Shown here piece after piece: positions 9,239 through 22,932 of a DNA stretch of 64,000 nt. Under the pieces are notes generated by a model. It was not told the origin of the DNA. It saw only the letters and a program-made list of their open reading frames with translations, and searched no databases. Each line of letters starts with the position of its first letter. Within the stretch, counting starts at the first letter, position 1. The translations under genes and the position numbers were made by a program. Source of the DNA: Neocallimastix lanati (nom. inval.) (taxonomy: Eukaryota > Neocallimastigomycota > Neocallimastigomycetes > Neocallimastigales > Neocallimastigaceae); assembly GCA_016946835.1 (NCBI GenBank), contig JACVTC010000035.1:536001-600000 (forward strand), read 5' to 3'.

Positions 9239-10010
9239 TAAATGTAATGTAATGTAAATTATTGTGGATAAAAATGTTTTCCAAATTTTTAATATAAATT
9301 TAAATGTATTCCAAATTATTAATTTAAATAATTTTCTCAAAAATTTATGACTAAATTATTTGGAGAATTTACGTAACAATTACTCAGTTGAATCACGAAA
9401 CTTCATAAATTAAAAAATAATTAGTCATTAATTAGTTAAATTAAAATAATTAAAGGAATATTGCCTTTTCCGTTTGTTTACAAAAACTTGCCGTTTTGTT
9501 TACTTGTCTTTTAAATTATAGAAATTCTAAAAATAAAAATAGCAAGTTGTGGTTTAGTAAATTGGTTTTCACAACTTGGCAAAATTTAAATTAAATATAT
9601 GGATAGAATATATTTAATCATATAATTAATGAATTAAACTCTAAATTTTCTTCATAGAAAATTTTAGAAAAATTAGATAGTTTTAAATAGGATTTATATT
9701 AAAATAATTCATAACATTTCATGTAATTTATTAAATAATGTAATTGATAATATAAAATAATATGTTTATGTAATTTATTAAAATTTATTTTGATTTAAAA
9801 CTTTATTTTGAAAAAGTATAAAAAGAGTTAATTTTTCAACTATTGAACGATAGTTGGAAAATCGTATAGAATAGGAAAATTTAAATTTTATTATTAGTTT
9901 CGTAACTATTATTAGAATAGTTACTTTCTTATAAAACAATTATATTATAATTTGTAAAATCTTAACTGCTAGTGGGAACTCCGGAAAGGACCCTGCGTTA
10001 CCCAGTTAAG
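9239..10010 (+). mobile_element. Probable right part of the interrupted 3' LTR of the first gypsy element
   Basis: After the target duplication comes AT-rich noncoding sequence with LTR-like signals: a TATA box (TATAAAAAG, 9818-9826) and, shortly after, a long hairpin (9832-9862, TTTTCAACTAT against ATAGTTGGAAAA). It ends in an unusual GC-rich patch at 9961-10010 bounded by the inverted repeat CTTAACTG (9961-9968) and CAGTTAAG (10003-10010). I infer that 1366-2211 plus 9244 onwards is one LTR split by the later insertion; the right border is not known. Confidence 0.4.
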
Positions 10011-10750
10011 TGGTTGTTGAAAATTAGTTAATAAATAAAATAAATAAATAAAAGAAATTAAAAAAGAAAATAATTAATTAAATAATAGAGGTTTAAGATA
10101 TAGTGTTATTAGTGTAGTAAAGTTAGTTTAGAATAGCCACAAACCTAGACTTGATAAGTATTTTATTTTACATTCAAAAGTTAAATAAATATAATAAATA
10201 TTAATTACAAAGGTTCAAATTCACCATAATAAGAGTATAAATAGATAATAATAAATTAATTTAATAAATAAAACAAAAATTAATAAATTATACAGAAATA
10301 AATAACTGTAATAATAATGAAAGATTATATTAAAATATATATTATAGATATATTATTGATAATATAAAATATAAAAAAATAGTTAACAATAATAAAAATA
10401 ATTATTATAAAAAAAATTAATATAATTTATAGAACATTGATAATTATAAAAACAAAAACAAAAACAAAAAAACAAAAAAACAAAAAACTAATAATGGACT
10501 TATTCATTATTAATCTCACCAAAAAATCCTAATAACAATATAAATAATTGTAATAATTAAAATAATCATATTATTAAAGTAATTTTTATAATAAATAATA
10601 TAAAAAATAAATAATAAAGATTTTAAATATAGAGTATAGATTAAATTAAAATCAAATAAATAATAGAAATTTTAAATGCAAAATATAGATTGAATAAAAT
10701 GAAATAAATACAGATTGAATAAAATAAATTAAAGCAAATTAAAAAAAAAT
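10011..10750. other. AT-rich spacer without recognisable gene
   Basis: Short A/T repeats only, becoming periodic towards the satellite at 10751. No coding frame, RNA gene or element end was seen. Confidence 0.6.
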
Positions 10751-13148
10751 AAATAGTAGAATATTAAATATAAAGTATAGATGGAATAAAATAAAATAAA
10801 ATAAATAGTAGAATATTAAATATAAAGTATAGATGGAATAAAATAAAATAAAATAAATAGTAGAATATTAAATATAAAGTACAGATTGAATAAAATAAAA
10901 TAAATAGTAGAATATTAAATATAAAGTACAGATTGAATAAAATAAAATAAAATAAAATAAAATAAAATAAAATAAAATAAAATAAAATAAAATAAAATAA
11001 AATAAAATAAAATAAAATAAAATAAAATAAAATAAAATAAAATAAAATAAAATAAAATAAAATAAAATAAAATAAAATAAAATAAAATAAAATAAAATAA
11101 AATAAAATAAAATAAAATAAAATAAAATAAAATAAAATAAAATAAAATAAAATAAAATAAAATAAATAATTGACTTTAAATATAATGTACAGATTGAATA
11201 AAATAAAATAAAATAAAATAAAATAAAATAAAATAAAATAAAATAAAATAAAATAAAATAAAATAAAATAAAATAAAATAAAATAAAATAAAATAAAATA
11301 AAATAAAATAAAATAAAATAAAATAAAATAAAATAAAATAAAATAAAATAAAATAAAATAAAATAAAATAAAATAAAATAAAATAAAATAAAATAAAATA
11401 AAATAAAATAAAATAAAATAAAATAAAATAAAATAAAATAAAATAAAATAAATAATTGACTTTAAATATAATGTACAGATTGAATAAAATAAAATAAAAT
11501 AAAATAAAATAAAATAAAATAAAATAAAATAAAATAAAATAAAATAAAATAAAATAAAATAAAATAAAATAAATTAAAATAAATAGTAGAAATATGAATA
11601 TAAAGTACAGATTGAATAAAATAAAATAAAATAAAATAAAATAAAATAAAATAAAATAAAATAAAATAAAATAAAATAAAATAAAATAAAATAAAATAAA
11701 ATAAAATAAAATAAATTAAAATAAATAGTAGAAATATGAATATAAAGTACAGATTGAATAAAATAAAATAAAATAAAATAAAATAAAATAAAATAAAATA
11801 AAATAAAATAAAATAAAATAAAATAAAATAAAATAAAATAAATAGTAGAAATATGAATATAAAGTACAGATTGAATAAAATAAAATAAAATAAAATAAAA
11901 TAAAATAAAATAAAATAAAATAAAATAAAATAAAATAAATTAAAATAAATAGTAGAAATATGAATATAAAGTACAGATTGAATAAAATAAAATAAAATAA
12001 AATAAAATAAAATAAAATAAAATAAAATAAAATAAAATAAAATAAAATAAAATAAAATAAAATAAAATAAAATAAAATAAAATAAAATAAAATAAAATAA
12101 AATAAAATAAAATAAAATAAAATAAAATAAAATAAAATAAAATAAAATAAAATAAAATAAAATAAAATAAAATAAAATAAAATAAAATAAAATAAAATAA
12201 AATAAAATAAAATAAAATAAAATAAAATAAAATAAAATAAAATAAAATAAAATAAAATAAAATAAAATAAAATAAAATAAAATAAATAATTGACTTTAAA
12301 TATAATGTACAGATTGAATAAAATAAAATAAAATAAAATAAAATAAAATAAAATAAAATAAATAATTGACTTTAAATATAATGTACAGATTGAATAAAAT
12401 AAAATAAAATAAAATAAAATAAAATAAAATAAAATAAATAATTGACTTTAAATATAATGTACAGATTGAATAAAATAAAATAAAATAAAATAAAATAAAA
12501 TAAAATAAAATAAAATAAAATAAAATAAAATAAAATAAAATAAAATAAATTAAAATAAATAGTAGAAATATGAATATAAAGTACAGATTGAATAAAATAA
12601 AATAAAATAAAATAAAATAAAATAAAATAAAATAAAATAAAATAAAATAAAATAAAATAAAATAAAATAAATTAAAATAAATAGTAGAAATATGAATATA
12701 AAGTACAGATTGAATAAAATAAAATAAAATAAAATAAAATAAAATAAAATAAAATAAAATAAAATAAAATAAAATAAAATAAAATAAAATAAAATAAATA
12801 GTAGAAATATGAATATAAAGTACAGATTGAATAAAATAAAATAAAATAAAATAAAATAAAATAAAATAAAATAAAATAAAATAAAATAAAATAAATTAAA
12901 ATAAATAGTAGAAATATGAATATAAAGTACAGATTGAATAAAATAAAATAAAATAAAATAAAATAAAATAAAATAAAATAAAATAAAATAAAATAAAATA
13001 AAATAAAATAAAATAAAATAAAATAAAATAAAATAAAATAAAATAAAATAAAATAAAATAAAATAAAATAAAATAAAATAAAATAAAATAAAATAAAATA
13101 AAATAAAATAAAATAAAATAAAATAAAATAAAATAAAATAAAAGAATA
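10751..13148. repeat. Composite AAAAT satellite array with conserved spacers (array A)
   Basis: About 2.4 kb of pure AAAAT pentanucleotide runs are separated by spacers of about 35-45 bp that nearly all end in a conserved TACAGATTGAATAAAAT-like core. Two spacer types occur: one with AATAGTAGAAATATGAA and one with AATAATTGACTTTAAATA. The first copies (10751-10930) are more diverged (TATAGATGG). The order of spacers at about 11453-11970 recurs at about 12436-12930. The same core appears in reverse complement at 36.5-37.0 kb. Confidence 0.9.
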
Positions 13149-15138
13149 AAAGAAATAAAAGAATATTAATTTATATGAATATTCTAAATATTCTATATAA
13201 TGTTTATTTCATTTTTTTATAATAACAAATTTTTTAAATTTGTTATTATGAGAAGCGGTCTATATCTAATTATGATTTCTTTAAAAAAAAATAATTAGTT
13301 AATTGTTAATATTTATTAAATTTAATTAATATACCATGAGGAAAAATATATAATAAAAATAATCATTAAAATAATTAAAATAAATAAGTTCCAAGAAAAT
13401 AAATGAAAATAATTATTAAATAAAATATTAAAGATAAAATAATAAACAAATCAAACATATTGTATTTAAAATAAAGTTTATTAAAGTTTATTATATATTA
13501 TTTTATATATGGAAGTAATATCAATAATAAGACTAATAAGAATTACTGATAATAAATATTTATTATTACTTTTATAATAATAATAATAATAATAATAAAA
13601 AAAGCAGGAAATAACTATATTAATATATATATATATATTTTTTAAATATAGAGAAAATATAATTAGATATAGTCCATTCTATATATAATATATATATATT
13701 AAGAAAATAGTAATATTATCAATATTTATAAAATATTTAATATAATTAATACACTATGAGTAAAAAAATAGGTATTATATTAATTTTGATTATTTTTTTT
13801 TAATAGAAGCTTAAAGCATTTATATGATAATAAATCACATATATATATATATATATATATTTTTTTTTTTTTTCTTGCTTAAATATTGAAATGTCTAACA
13901 TTTCGTTCTATAGGATAATGGTAATAAATTAATTTTTATTTAAAAAATTAAAATATTTAACCGTTCTTCTTTTATATAAAATAATAGTAAATAAATTAAA
14001 TTTGCTCAATAAATTAATATTCTTATTAATATTATATCTATTATTTTATATAAAGTTTCATTTTTTTATGTTTGGGCTATTATTATTAAGGAATCATTTT
14101 AATATTAATATTGAAATTACTAATATTTAATTAATAATTACTTTTAGCTACTTACGAAGGAAAAAAATTTTATTTATTTATTTATTATTATTATTATTAT
14201 TTAATAACTACATATATTTCTATTTATATAAATTATTGGAATAGTTTCTACTATTTTTTGTAGTATATTGATTAATAATAATTGGAATAATAATTAACTA
14301 TTTTTTTATTAATATATAGCTAAACAATTTTTAAAAATGAAAATTATTTAAATAAATATAAAATTATTCCAAGTTCATTAAAAATTATTTAAATAAACAT
14401 AATTTATTTATTAATTTAAAATTAGTTTGATTAATAAAATATTGAAAATAATAATTTAATGATATTTAAAAAATTTACATAATAATTAATATTCTTTTTT
14501 TTTTTTTTTTATATTTAATATAATATAAAAATTGAAGTAACAAAATAATACAATAAAATGATATTATGTAGTATAATATAACTAAAGCCACATATTTTAT
14601 ATATCACGTGAAAATTGGAGTAATGCAACCTCTCAATGTTTAACATGTCAGTGTTATATAAGCACTATGAACATTATGCATAACATATAAAATATACTAC
14701 ATAAAGCATCATTAATATAACCTTATTCTGCAAATTTTATAATTACATTTTAAATAATATTTTCCTTGTTGATCTAAAAATAATATATATATTATTAATA
14801 TATAATAAATATATAATATATGCATATAAATAGTGTATCATTTTTCATATTCTTTGAATCCACAACATTGAACAATTATTAATTATATTAATTATTTTAA
14901 TATAATATAATAGTATTGAAGTTATTATTATATTAAATTAGAAATGGGTTGTAATTATAAAAATTAAATTTTAATATTGATAAAATAATTTATATGTTAT
15001 TATTGTATAATTAGTTATTAATTTTATTTTAATAATTGAATTAATTTTGGTATTGGCATTAGATAATTAATAAAAAAATATTAACAACAAAAAAAAAAAT
15101 TAGTAATAACTATTAAGTTATTAGATAATTGATTTTAC

Positions 15139-15186
<48 letters not shown>

Positions 15187-18100
15187 GTAATAATAATAAT
15201 AATAATAATAATTATAATAATAATAATAATACTAATAATAATACTAATACTAATAATAATTATAATAATAATAATAAGAGATAATATGAAATTATCAATT
15301 TGTTAAGATTGGTTTATAATTAATAAATTTATATATTAAAGATATATTTATAAATTGAAAAAAAATTTTTTTTAATTAAATAGCATAATTTACCATTAAT
15401 ATGTCTATTAATATGTACATCTAATCTTATTTAAAATTTTTTTTATTATAATTATCATTAACTATATATATCTTTGTATTTTATTATTCTTATATTATTA
15501 TTTTAATTATTTTTTTTTTAAAATTTTTAAATAATATTATAATTGCTAAAAATAAAATAAATAAATAAAAATAAAAAAAAAATTAAATACTATATAGAGT
15601 TTATTTATTTATTTATTTATTTTTTTAGTTTATGAACAGTTTCACAAAATTTTTACAATTAAATATAAAAGGAAAAAAAATGAATATAATTATTCAAATC
15701 ATTATTATATCTTATTTCTATTTATTATTATATTAAAATCAATTTTTTTTATTTTGAAGATAAAGTAAAATAATAATTTGAAAATATTAAAAAGTAATAT
15801 ATATTTTTAAATATTTTATATAAATATATATATAATAAAGAATAAATGCTTTAATATAAATTAGTATTATTTTATAAAATATTTGATTGCATCATTCAAA
15901 TTTTATATTTTTATTTTCATATTACAATTATTCCATCTTTTATATTCATGATATTATATAGCCTTTATTTATAATAAAAAAAAAGATTTAAAATTATTTT
16001 AAATATTATATAAATTATTATTTTAAATATTATATAAATTATCATAATATATTTTTCGAATAATTTATTTTTTTATTATAATTATCATTAATTACCTGAC
16101 AATAATATTTTTTAATATTTATAGTAACATTATATCTTTCACATTTTTATTTTATTTTATTTTATTTTATTTTAAAGAATTGTTATTCTATGTAATGGTA
16201 AATTATCGAAAATAGTACAATTAATATAATTAAATTAAATTCAAATTTCTTAATTTATATATATATATATATATTTTTTTTTTTTTAAATATTTTTATAA
16301 TTTTAATATATAATTTTAAGATTTTATGTTTTTATTATATTATATATAAACCCATTTATTATAGGATAAATATTTTATTAAAAAATTTTCCATTGATAAA
16401 AAAAATAATTATTAAATATTGATCTATGATATTTTTTAGTATTATTATAAACAGATATTTATTTATTTATTATTATTTATTATTTGTTTCAATTGCTATT
16501 GTTTAATTGATCCATTATTCCATAATTAATCTGTTAATATTATTAACAGATATTTATTATTATTATTAATTTTTATTGTTTAGGATTACCTTTTCTTTAA
16601 TTGGATAGGAATCTTTACTGATGATTTAATTAAAATTTTGACCGTTCATAAATAAAAAAATTTTTTTTATATTTCAATTCATTTATAAATGCTTTACCTT
16701 GAGCGACTATTTTAATTTTATTTAATAAAAATTTATCCTTTATACTTCATATATATATATATATTTTACATAATTCAAAAGGATAGAAGGAATGACTATT
16801 AATATTTTTATTTTTATTATTTTTTTTTTAAATTTTTTTTTTGTTAGAAAAAAAAAAAAAATAAAAGTACAGCAAAATAAAGGTACAAAAAAAATAAAAG
16901 TACAGAAAAATAATGGTACAAAAAAAAATAAAAGTACAGAAAAATAATAGTACAAAAAAATATAATTAAAAAAAAATTCATTAATGATTAAAAGAAAAAC
17001 ATGATTTTTTTAATTATATATTAAAATTTATGATAAGTATTTTTTTTTTCTTTTGTATTTGAAGTAATAATACTAATATTATTTTTACTATTTTTATGTT
17101 ACAATATATTATTTATTATTAATATTTTTAATGATATTGAAACTTTTATTAATACTAATATTTATATTATTATCTTTACTATTATTAAATATTTTAATTA
17201 TTATTATTATATATTTGATATTGTTATTTTTTAATATTTTCATATTTTTATATTTTTATATTTAATTTTAATCTTATATTGCTTATATTATTTTTTGTAG
17301 GATTTTATTTAAATATTTATTAATATTAATATTAATATTAATATTTTTTTTTTTTTTGATACATGGAAACCTTTTTTTTTTTAATTTTTTAAAAGACCAC
17401 ATACTAATATATTTTTTAAATTATCTATTTTGATTTTATTATTATAATTATTAAAATATTAATTATTTCTATGAAATTTACTAAAATTTTATTGGGTAAT
17501 ATCTTTAAAGTTTTTTTTTAAATTTTTATTTTTATTTTTTCTTTTGGTAATATGAAAATATTAATTAATAAAGTTTATTATAATTATTTATTATAATACT
17601 AAGTAATTTTTAATAAGTTAACCTTAATAATAATAAAAATTTTAGCATAATTTATTATAATATATCAAGTTTGATTTTTCCTAAGTAATATTTTTATTTT
17701 TTAATTATTTGATTTAAACTTAAATATTTTTTATTAGCAAATAAACTTTTTTCCTTGAAATTACCACAATTCAAATTATTGAATTATATCTAAGCAGTCT
17801 AAATGAATATATTTAAACGGTTTATTTAGCATTATACTGAAAACTTTAAAGACAATAAAGTTTTTTGTGTACAATTTATATATATAAGTTAAAAAAAACT
17901 TTTCCCTCTTTTTAATTTTCATATATATCATTTTTTTTTAATAAGAGAATAATATTTAAAAAAATTAAATTATTTAATATAATAATATATGGCTTTAATT
18001 AATTCAAACATATTGGATAATATAATAATATCAAATTATGTTGTATGATAAATAACATGCTAATATATTATAAAATAGTAATATTAAATTAATATATTGA

Positions 18101-19109
18101 TAATATAATATTATGATAAGTGAAAAATAATTTAAAACTTTTTTTTTATTACTATATATTATAATAAAAATAATAATTAATTTTATATATTATTAATATA
18201 TTTATAATATATTACATTGTTTGAGCTATTAATATTTTTTTAAAAGTTTATTTTTATTTTTTATTATCAAAATAAAAAAAATGTTTATCTAATATCAAAT
18301 ATTATTATTATTATTATTGTTTTCATTTTATTTTTAGTATTATCTATTAATAATGTTAGTATTTTAATATTATCCTTTATTATTATTATGTAAAATATTA
18401 ATTTTTATTATTTATTATTATTTATTATTATTTATTATTATATTTATAATTTATTTTATTATTAAAATTTTGTATTACAAAAAAAAAAAAAATTATTAAA
18501 AAATAAATATTAATATATATAAAATGTATTCTCATATAATAAAATAATACTAAGGATATTCATAATAGTAAAAAAAATAATAAAAAATTTCACCAATTTC
18601 ATATTAAATAATAATTATGGAATAGAAATTAATAATAAAAAATTTTAATATATTATTTACAATTATTATTTTAAGGTTTACTATATAAACCTATAAATGT
18701 TTCTTCATTTCTTTTTTTCTTTTTTTCTTTTTTTTTTTTTAATTTTTTAAAGAAATTTTTTTGTTTTTTTTTTAAAAAAATACTATTTTAAACAATTTAA
18801 GAAAATATTTTTATAAATTTAATAAAAAATAATTAAAAATATAGTATAAATTTCAATAAAAATAATAAAATATAAAATAAAAGTAATTTTTAAAATAATA
18901 ATATATATTTTGAAAATAAATTAATATTTTTATTTTATATAATTATGCCAATACAAAAAATTATATATTGTGAAAATAAATTTTAAAATATATATATTAA
19001 ATTACAATAAAGAAATTAATAAATAAATAATAATAAAAAATAAATAAGTAAAAAAATAACAAACTATTAGAATAATAATAATTATTTATAATAAAATATA
19101 ATATAAAAA
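13149..19109. other. Gene-free AT-rich intergenic region
   Basis: Nearly all A/T, with poly(A)/poly(T) runs, TA runs and an AAT microsatellite (15141-15278). A slightly more complex patch at about 14570-14730 contains the palindrome CACGTG but no frame. No gene, tRNA or element ends were recognised. The last few hundred bases must hold the promoter of the gene at 19110, but no distinct motif stands out. Confidence 0.6.
15141..15278. repeat. AAT microsatellite
   Basis: Run of AAT with occasional substitutions (AGT, ACT, ATT). Confidence 0.9.
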
Positions 19110-20079
19110 ATGGGAAATTCATATAGTCTAAAGGGACAAGAGTTACAAGATATCCCAAATGAAATATACTTACATGATAAAACATATGTATTTAACAAAA
19201 GATATACAGTAAATGTTAAAAAAGATATAATACATGGAAAGAAAAGATATATATTTTATGATAAAACTAATAATATATATTTCCTAATGTTTAAACCTTT
19301 ACCTGAATGTAAAGAAGTATATTTATGTGATATGAGAAATAGACCAGTTTTAAATATGAAAGATAATAATGAAAAGAAATCATCAAAGTAAATATTATTA
19401 ATTTTAAAGTGAATTATTTAATAATTAAAATATATTTAATTAAATATTTTTTTTTAAAAAATTAATATATTATTATTTTTATAATTATTTAAATAGGATA
19501 TTTATAAAGGATGATAATGTGAGATTCAGAGTGAAAATTAAATTTGGAACTGATAGAGTGAAGGTTTATTTTGTGAATAAAGCTAATGGAAAGAAAGAAA
19601 TATTACAAATAAAAACCAATAGAAAATTTACTCAAATTGGTGTATATTATGGTATTTTAGAGGACAATGCACCATTAATTGCTAAATTTTATTTAAAGGA
19701 CAAGGATAGAGATTTATTAGTTACCAAAGAATATAATTATATTTATGAAGTAGCAGCTGGAGTTGATATATCTTTTATGGCAATGTTAGCTATATTTTTA
19801 AACAGATATCGTATTTACTTAGCAGAAAAAACAACGATATATACATCAAAGGAAGTTGATCCACATCATCGTTCAACTAGCTCAAGTGATAGCGTAAGAA
19901 GTAGAAATAGTAATAAAAGTAGTAAGAGTAGTAAATTAAGTTTAAAAGATGTAAAAATATCAAATATAAGTACACATACAAGTTCGGATATAGATAGTTG
20001 TTATTCATTCCCAAGGGATGCAGATAATAAATCATCACCTAGTTTACATTCAAAAAGAATATCATCAATAGAGATTTAA
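19110..20079 (+). CDS. LURP-one-related (LOR, tubby C-terminal-like) protein, two exons
   Basis: Coding exons 19110-19387 and 19497-20079 join to 286 codons plus stop. The intron (19388-19496) starts GTAAAT and ends AATAG, and the lysine codon AA|G spans the junction. Joining keeps one frame between two halves of one domain: residues about 17-200 carry the alternating strands of a LOR/tubby-like barrel (YLHDKTYVFNKRY, RVKIKFG, LIAKFYLKD) and end in YEVAAGVDISFMAMLAIFL (176-194). That segment resembles the family's closing helix, which runs through the barrel. Residues about 211-286 are a serine/lysine-rich disordered tail. Fungal and plant members are small intracellular proteins, some defence-related in plants and thought to bind lipids as tubby does; the function here is unknown. 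No signal peptide or membrane segment is evident. Confidence 0.85.
19388..19496 (+). other. Intron of the LOR gene
   Basis: 109 bp, GTAAAT at the 5' end and AAATAG at the 3' end, nearly all A/T, with the stop of the unspliced frame (TAA 19389-19391) at its first bases. Removing it restores one continuous LOR domain. Confidence 0.85.
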
Positions 20080-20799
20080 AAAATAATAATATCTTATTCA
20101 ATATTTTGATTTATTATTTTTAACTTTTTGTTTCAATAAATTTGAAATCAAGTTAAAAATTATATCCATATCCGACAATTATTTATTTATTTTTACGCTT
20201 ATAAAATTAATTTATTAAATGGTAACCATGTAAAACTCATACTAAATAACTATCAAAAATCAATATAAAATCCAAAATCCTTAAAAAAGTATATATATAA
20301 TTTTTAGAGAGTATTCAGTATTATTTTATCAGTTTATTAAAAATTAAAATAGAGAAATTTTTATTTTAACTTTTTTATTATATAAATATATATGTTTATT
20401 AAACATTTAATATAAAAAGTAGTATTTTCTTTACATTTTTTTTAACAATTACTTTCTTAGTTTCCTTAATACCCCAAATAAAATAAAATTTAATTATCAT
20501 TATCATAAAAAAAAAAAATAAACAGTTTTGAAAAAAAAATTTTTTTTGACAATGGTATAAAACAAAATAATAATAATAATAAATTAAAAATATTTAAAAT
20601 AATTAAAAAATATAAGTTTTTAATTATTTTAAATGCTTTTTGTTAAAGCTAAAATACAAAAAAAAAAAAAAAAAAAGTTATAAAAATTAATATAAATAAT
20701 GAAATAATAGTAATATAACGATAAAAATCGTTAATAATATTATTATTTGTATTTAAAAAATTATTTATAATAAAAAAAATTAAAAAAAAAAAATTATAA

Positions 20800-20955
20800 A
20801 ATAAAATACAACACAAAAAAACAACAAAAAATTAAACAAGCGCACTGAAACAAGTAAAAAAAAAAATTAATATTAATATATTATAATAATAAAATACAAC
20901 ACAAAAAAACTAAAAAAAAATTAAACAAGCGCACTGAAACAAGTAAAAAAAAAAA
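20800..20955. repeat. Two direct copies of a ~50-bp sequence
   Basis: AAATACAACACAAAAAAAC ... AAACAAGCGCACTGAAACAAG occurs near 20806-20854 and again near 20891-20944, separated by A-runs and TA-rich sequence. GCGCACTG stands out in this AT-only neighbourhood. Confidence 0.8.
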
Positions 20956-22795
20956 AAAAATAATATATTATATAATAATAATTTTTTAATAAGTTAATAT
21001 TATATAATTTTGAATAAAAAAAACTTTAATAATATTATATAATTTTGAATAAAAAAAACCTTTAATAAATAATAATGAATATTAGTATAAACCTTGAAGG
21101 TTTATTATTATATATCATTAATTATTAATAATTCAAAAAATAAATAGACAGTTCCTTTCCTTTAAAAAGAAAGGGAAAATAATTAATGCTATTGAATAGC
21201 AAATAGAAATAAATATAATATCCATTTTTTTTTTTAAAAAAAATGCATATTATAATATAAAAGAAAAAAGTTATATATAACAAAAAAAAAAAAAATAGAA
21301 GGTATATATATGTATATATATAATAATAGGAATAACAAAAGAAAGTAAAATATATATAAAAAAATGTTAAATAATACATATGTAAAAGAGTTAATAAAAG
21401 TTTTTTTTTTTAAAAAATTAAAAAAAATAAAATTAAAATCGTGTTATTTTTTTTTAAATTTTGATTAAGATAAAATTAAAATTGTTATTTCGTATTATTT
21501 TTTTTATGAAAGTATTTTAATAATTTTTTTTTTTAATAATAACAAAAAACTTCTTTTTTAATTATTGTAAAAGATTTTCATTAATAGTCAAATATTAAAT
21601 ATTTATATATAAATAATGAAAAGTGTATTCTCTATATGTATATAAAATTAATAGTGGATGAAAATAAATATGGAATAAATGAATGAATGAATGAATAAAT
21701 AGATTAAAATATATTGAGTTTTTATCACTGAATAGTCTTAAGATTTATAATTAATTTAAAAGTATTTCACATGTTTATATTGAAATTTGCATTAATCTCA
21801 AACCAAACTTAATTATATATAAATCATAATTTATAGAAATTTGTTTTAAAAAAAAAAAAAAAAAAAAAAGGAATTTTTTATATTGAATTATATATCAAAT
21901 TTTATTTTTATTTTTTTTTTTTTTTATTATTTTATACATTTTATTTTAATTTTTAAAATATATTTATTATTATTTATTATTATTTTATTTTATTTTATTT
22001 TTAATTTTTTTATTATTATTTTTTATTATTTTATTTTATTTTATTTTTAATTTTTAAATGTTAATTATTATATATATATATTTATACATTCAAACAATTT
22101 TGTATTAAATACTATTTATTTAACTTTTTATAATACTATTTATTATTAATACTATTTACTATTACTTTTTATAATATGGATAATAATACAATAATATAAA
22201 TAGTAATATAAACTATAATATTTATTATAATAATATGAATAATTTAAAAATTATATTGTTAGATTAATTCTTAATTCTTAAAATATATGATTATATAAAA
22301 TTTTTATTAAGAATTAACATTTGTTTTATGCAAACTTTTATTTATTATTATAGCATTGTTTTATACCACTTTTATTTATTATTATTATTATTATTATTAA
22401 TTACAGATGCAGATTACTATAATTTTGTTGCTTTTATTATTATTCTGTATTTTTTTTTAAATTGAAAAAAAAAAAAAAGTTATATATTACAAATATTATT
22501 AAAAACCCTTTATAAAAGTTTTTTTTCATTTAATCTGTCCTGAAAGTTGTAGCTATAGGTTTATTCAAAAATGTTCATGATCCACGTGAAATAAATTTTA
22601 ATTATTTATAGTAATAAATAATGATAATTAAGTAATAATCAATAATATATTAAATAATATATATAATAAAAATTATATGTAAATTTAATATAAATATTAA
22701 AAATTATATATAAAATTAATATAAATAATAAAAATATATGTAAAATTAATATAAATAATAATCTATAATATTGAAAATTTTATTTTTTATTAATA

Positions 22796-22932
22796 ACAAT
22801 AATAATAAATAATAATAAATAATAATAAATAATAATAAATAATAATAAATAATAATAAATAATAATAAATAATAATAAATAATAATAATAAATAATAATA
22901 ATAAATAATAATAATAATAATAATAATAATAA
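22796..22932. repeat. AATAATA heptanucleotide array
   Basis: Tandem AATAATA units drifting into AAT at the right end. The same heptamer builds the arrays at 59.1 and 60.9 kb. Confidence 0.85.

Larger units (their letters stand above)
2207..9243 (+). mobile_element. Complete Ty3/gypsy (chromovirus-like) LTR retrotransposon with target duplication
   Basis: The element runs from TG at 2212 to CA at 9238 (7027 bp) and is flanked by the 5-bp direct repeat TAAAT at 2207-2211 and 9239-9243, the size expected for Ty3/gypsy integrase. Order: 5' LTR, possible primer site, gag, -1 frameshift site, protease, RT, RNase H, integrase, chromodomain-like tail, purine-rich tract, 3' LTR. The LTRs are the same length and show no difference by eye, so the insertion is recent. 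The only visible lesion in the coding part is a frame break in an A17 run at 4725-4741. Domain order PR-RT-RH-IN places it in Ty3/gypsy rather than copia. Confidence 0.93.

Noticed and set aside
10751-13148. Regular repeat-spacer pattern resembling a CRISPR array
   Set aside because: The repeats are simple AAAAT runs of variable length and the spacers are conserved, the opposite of a CRISPR array; the genome is eukaryotic.
14570-14730. Slightly more complex patch with CACGTG
   Set aside because: Too short and without a frame, repeat or element end; an E-box-like palindrome alone is not evidence of a regulatory site.
16740-16955. Phe-rich minus-strand frame
   Set aside because: Arises from AAAAGTACAG-like short repeats; low complexity.
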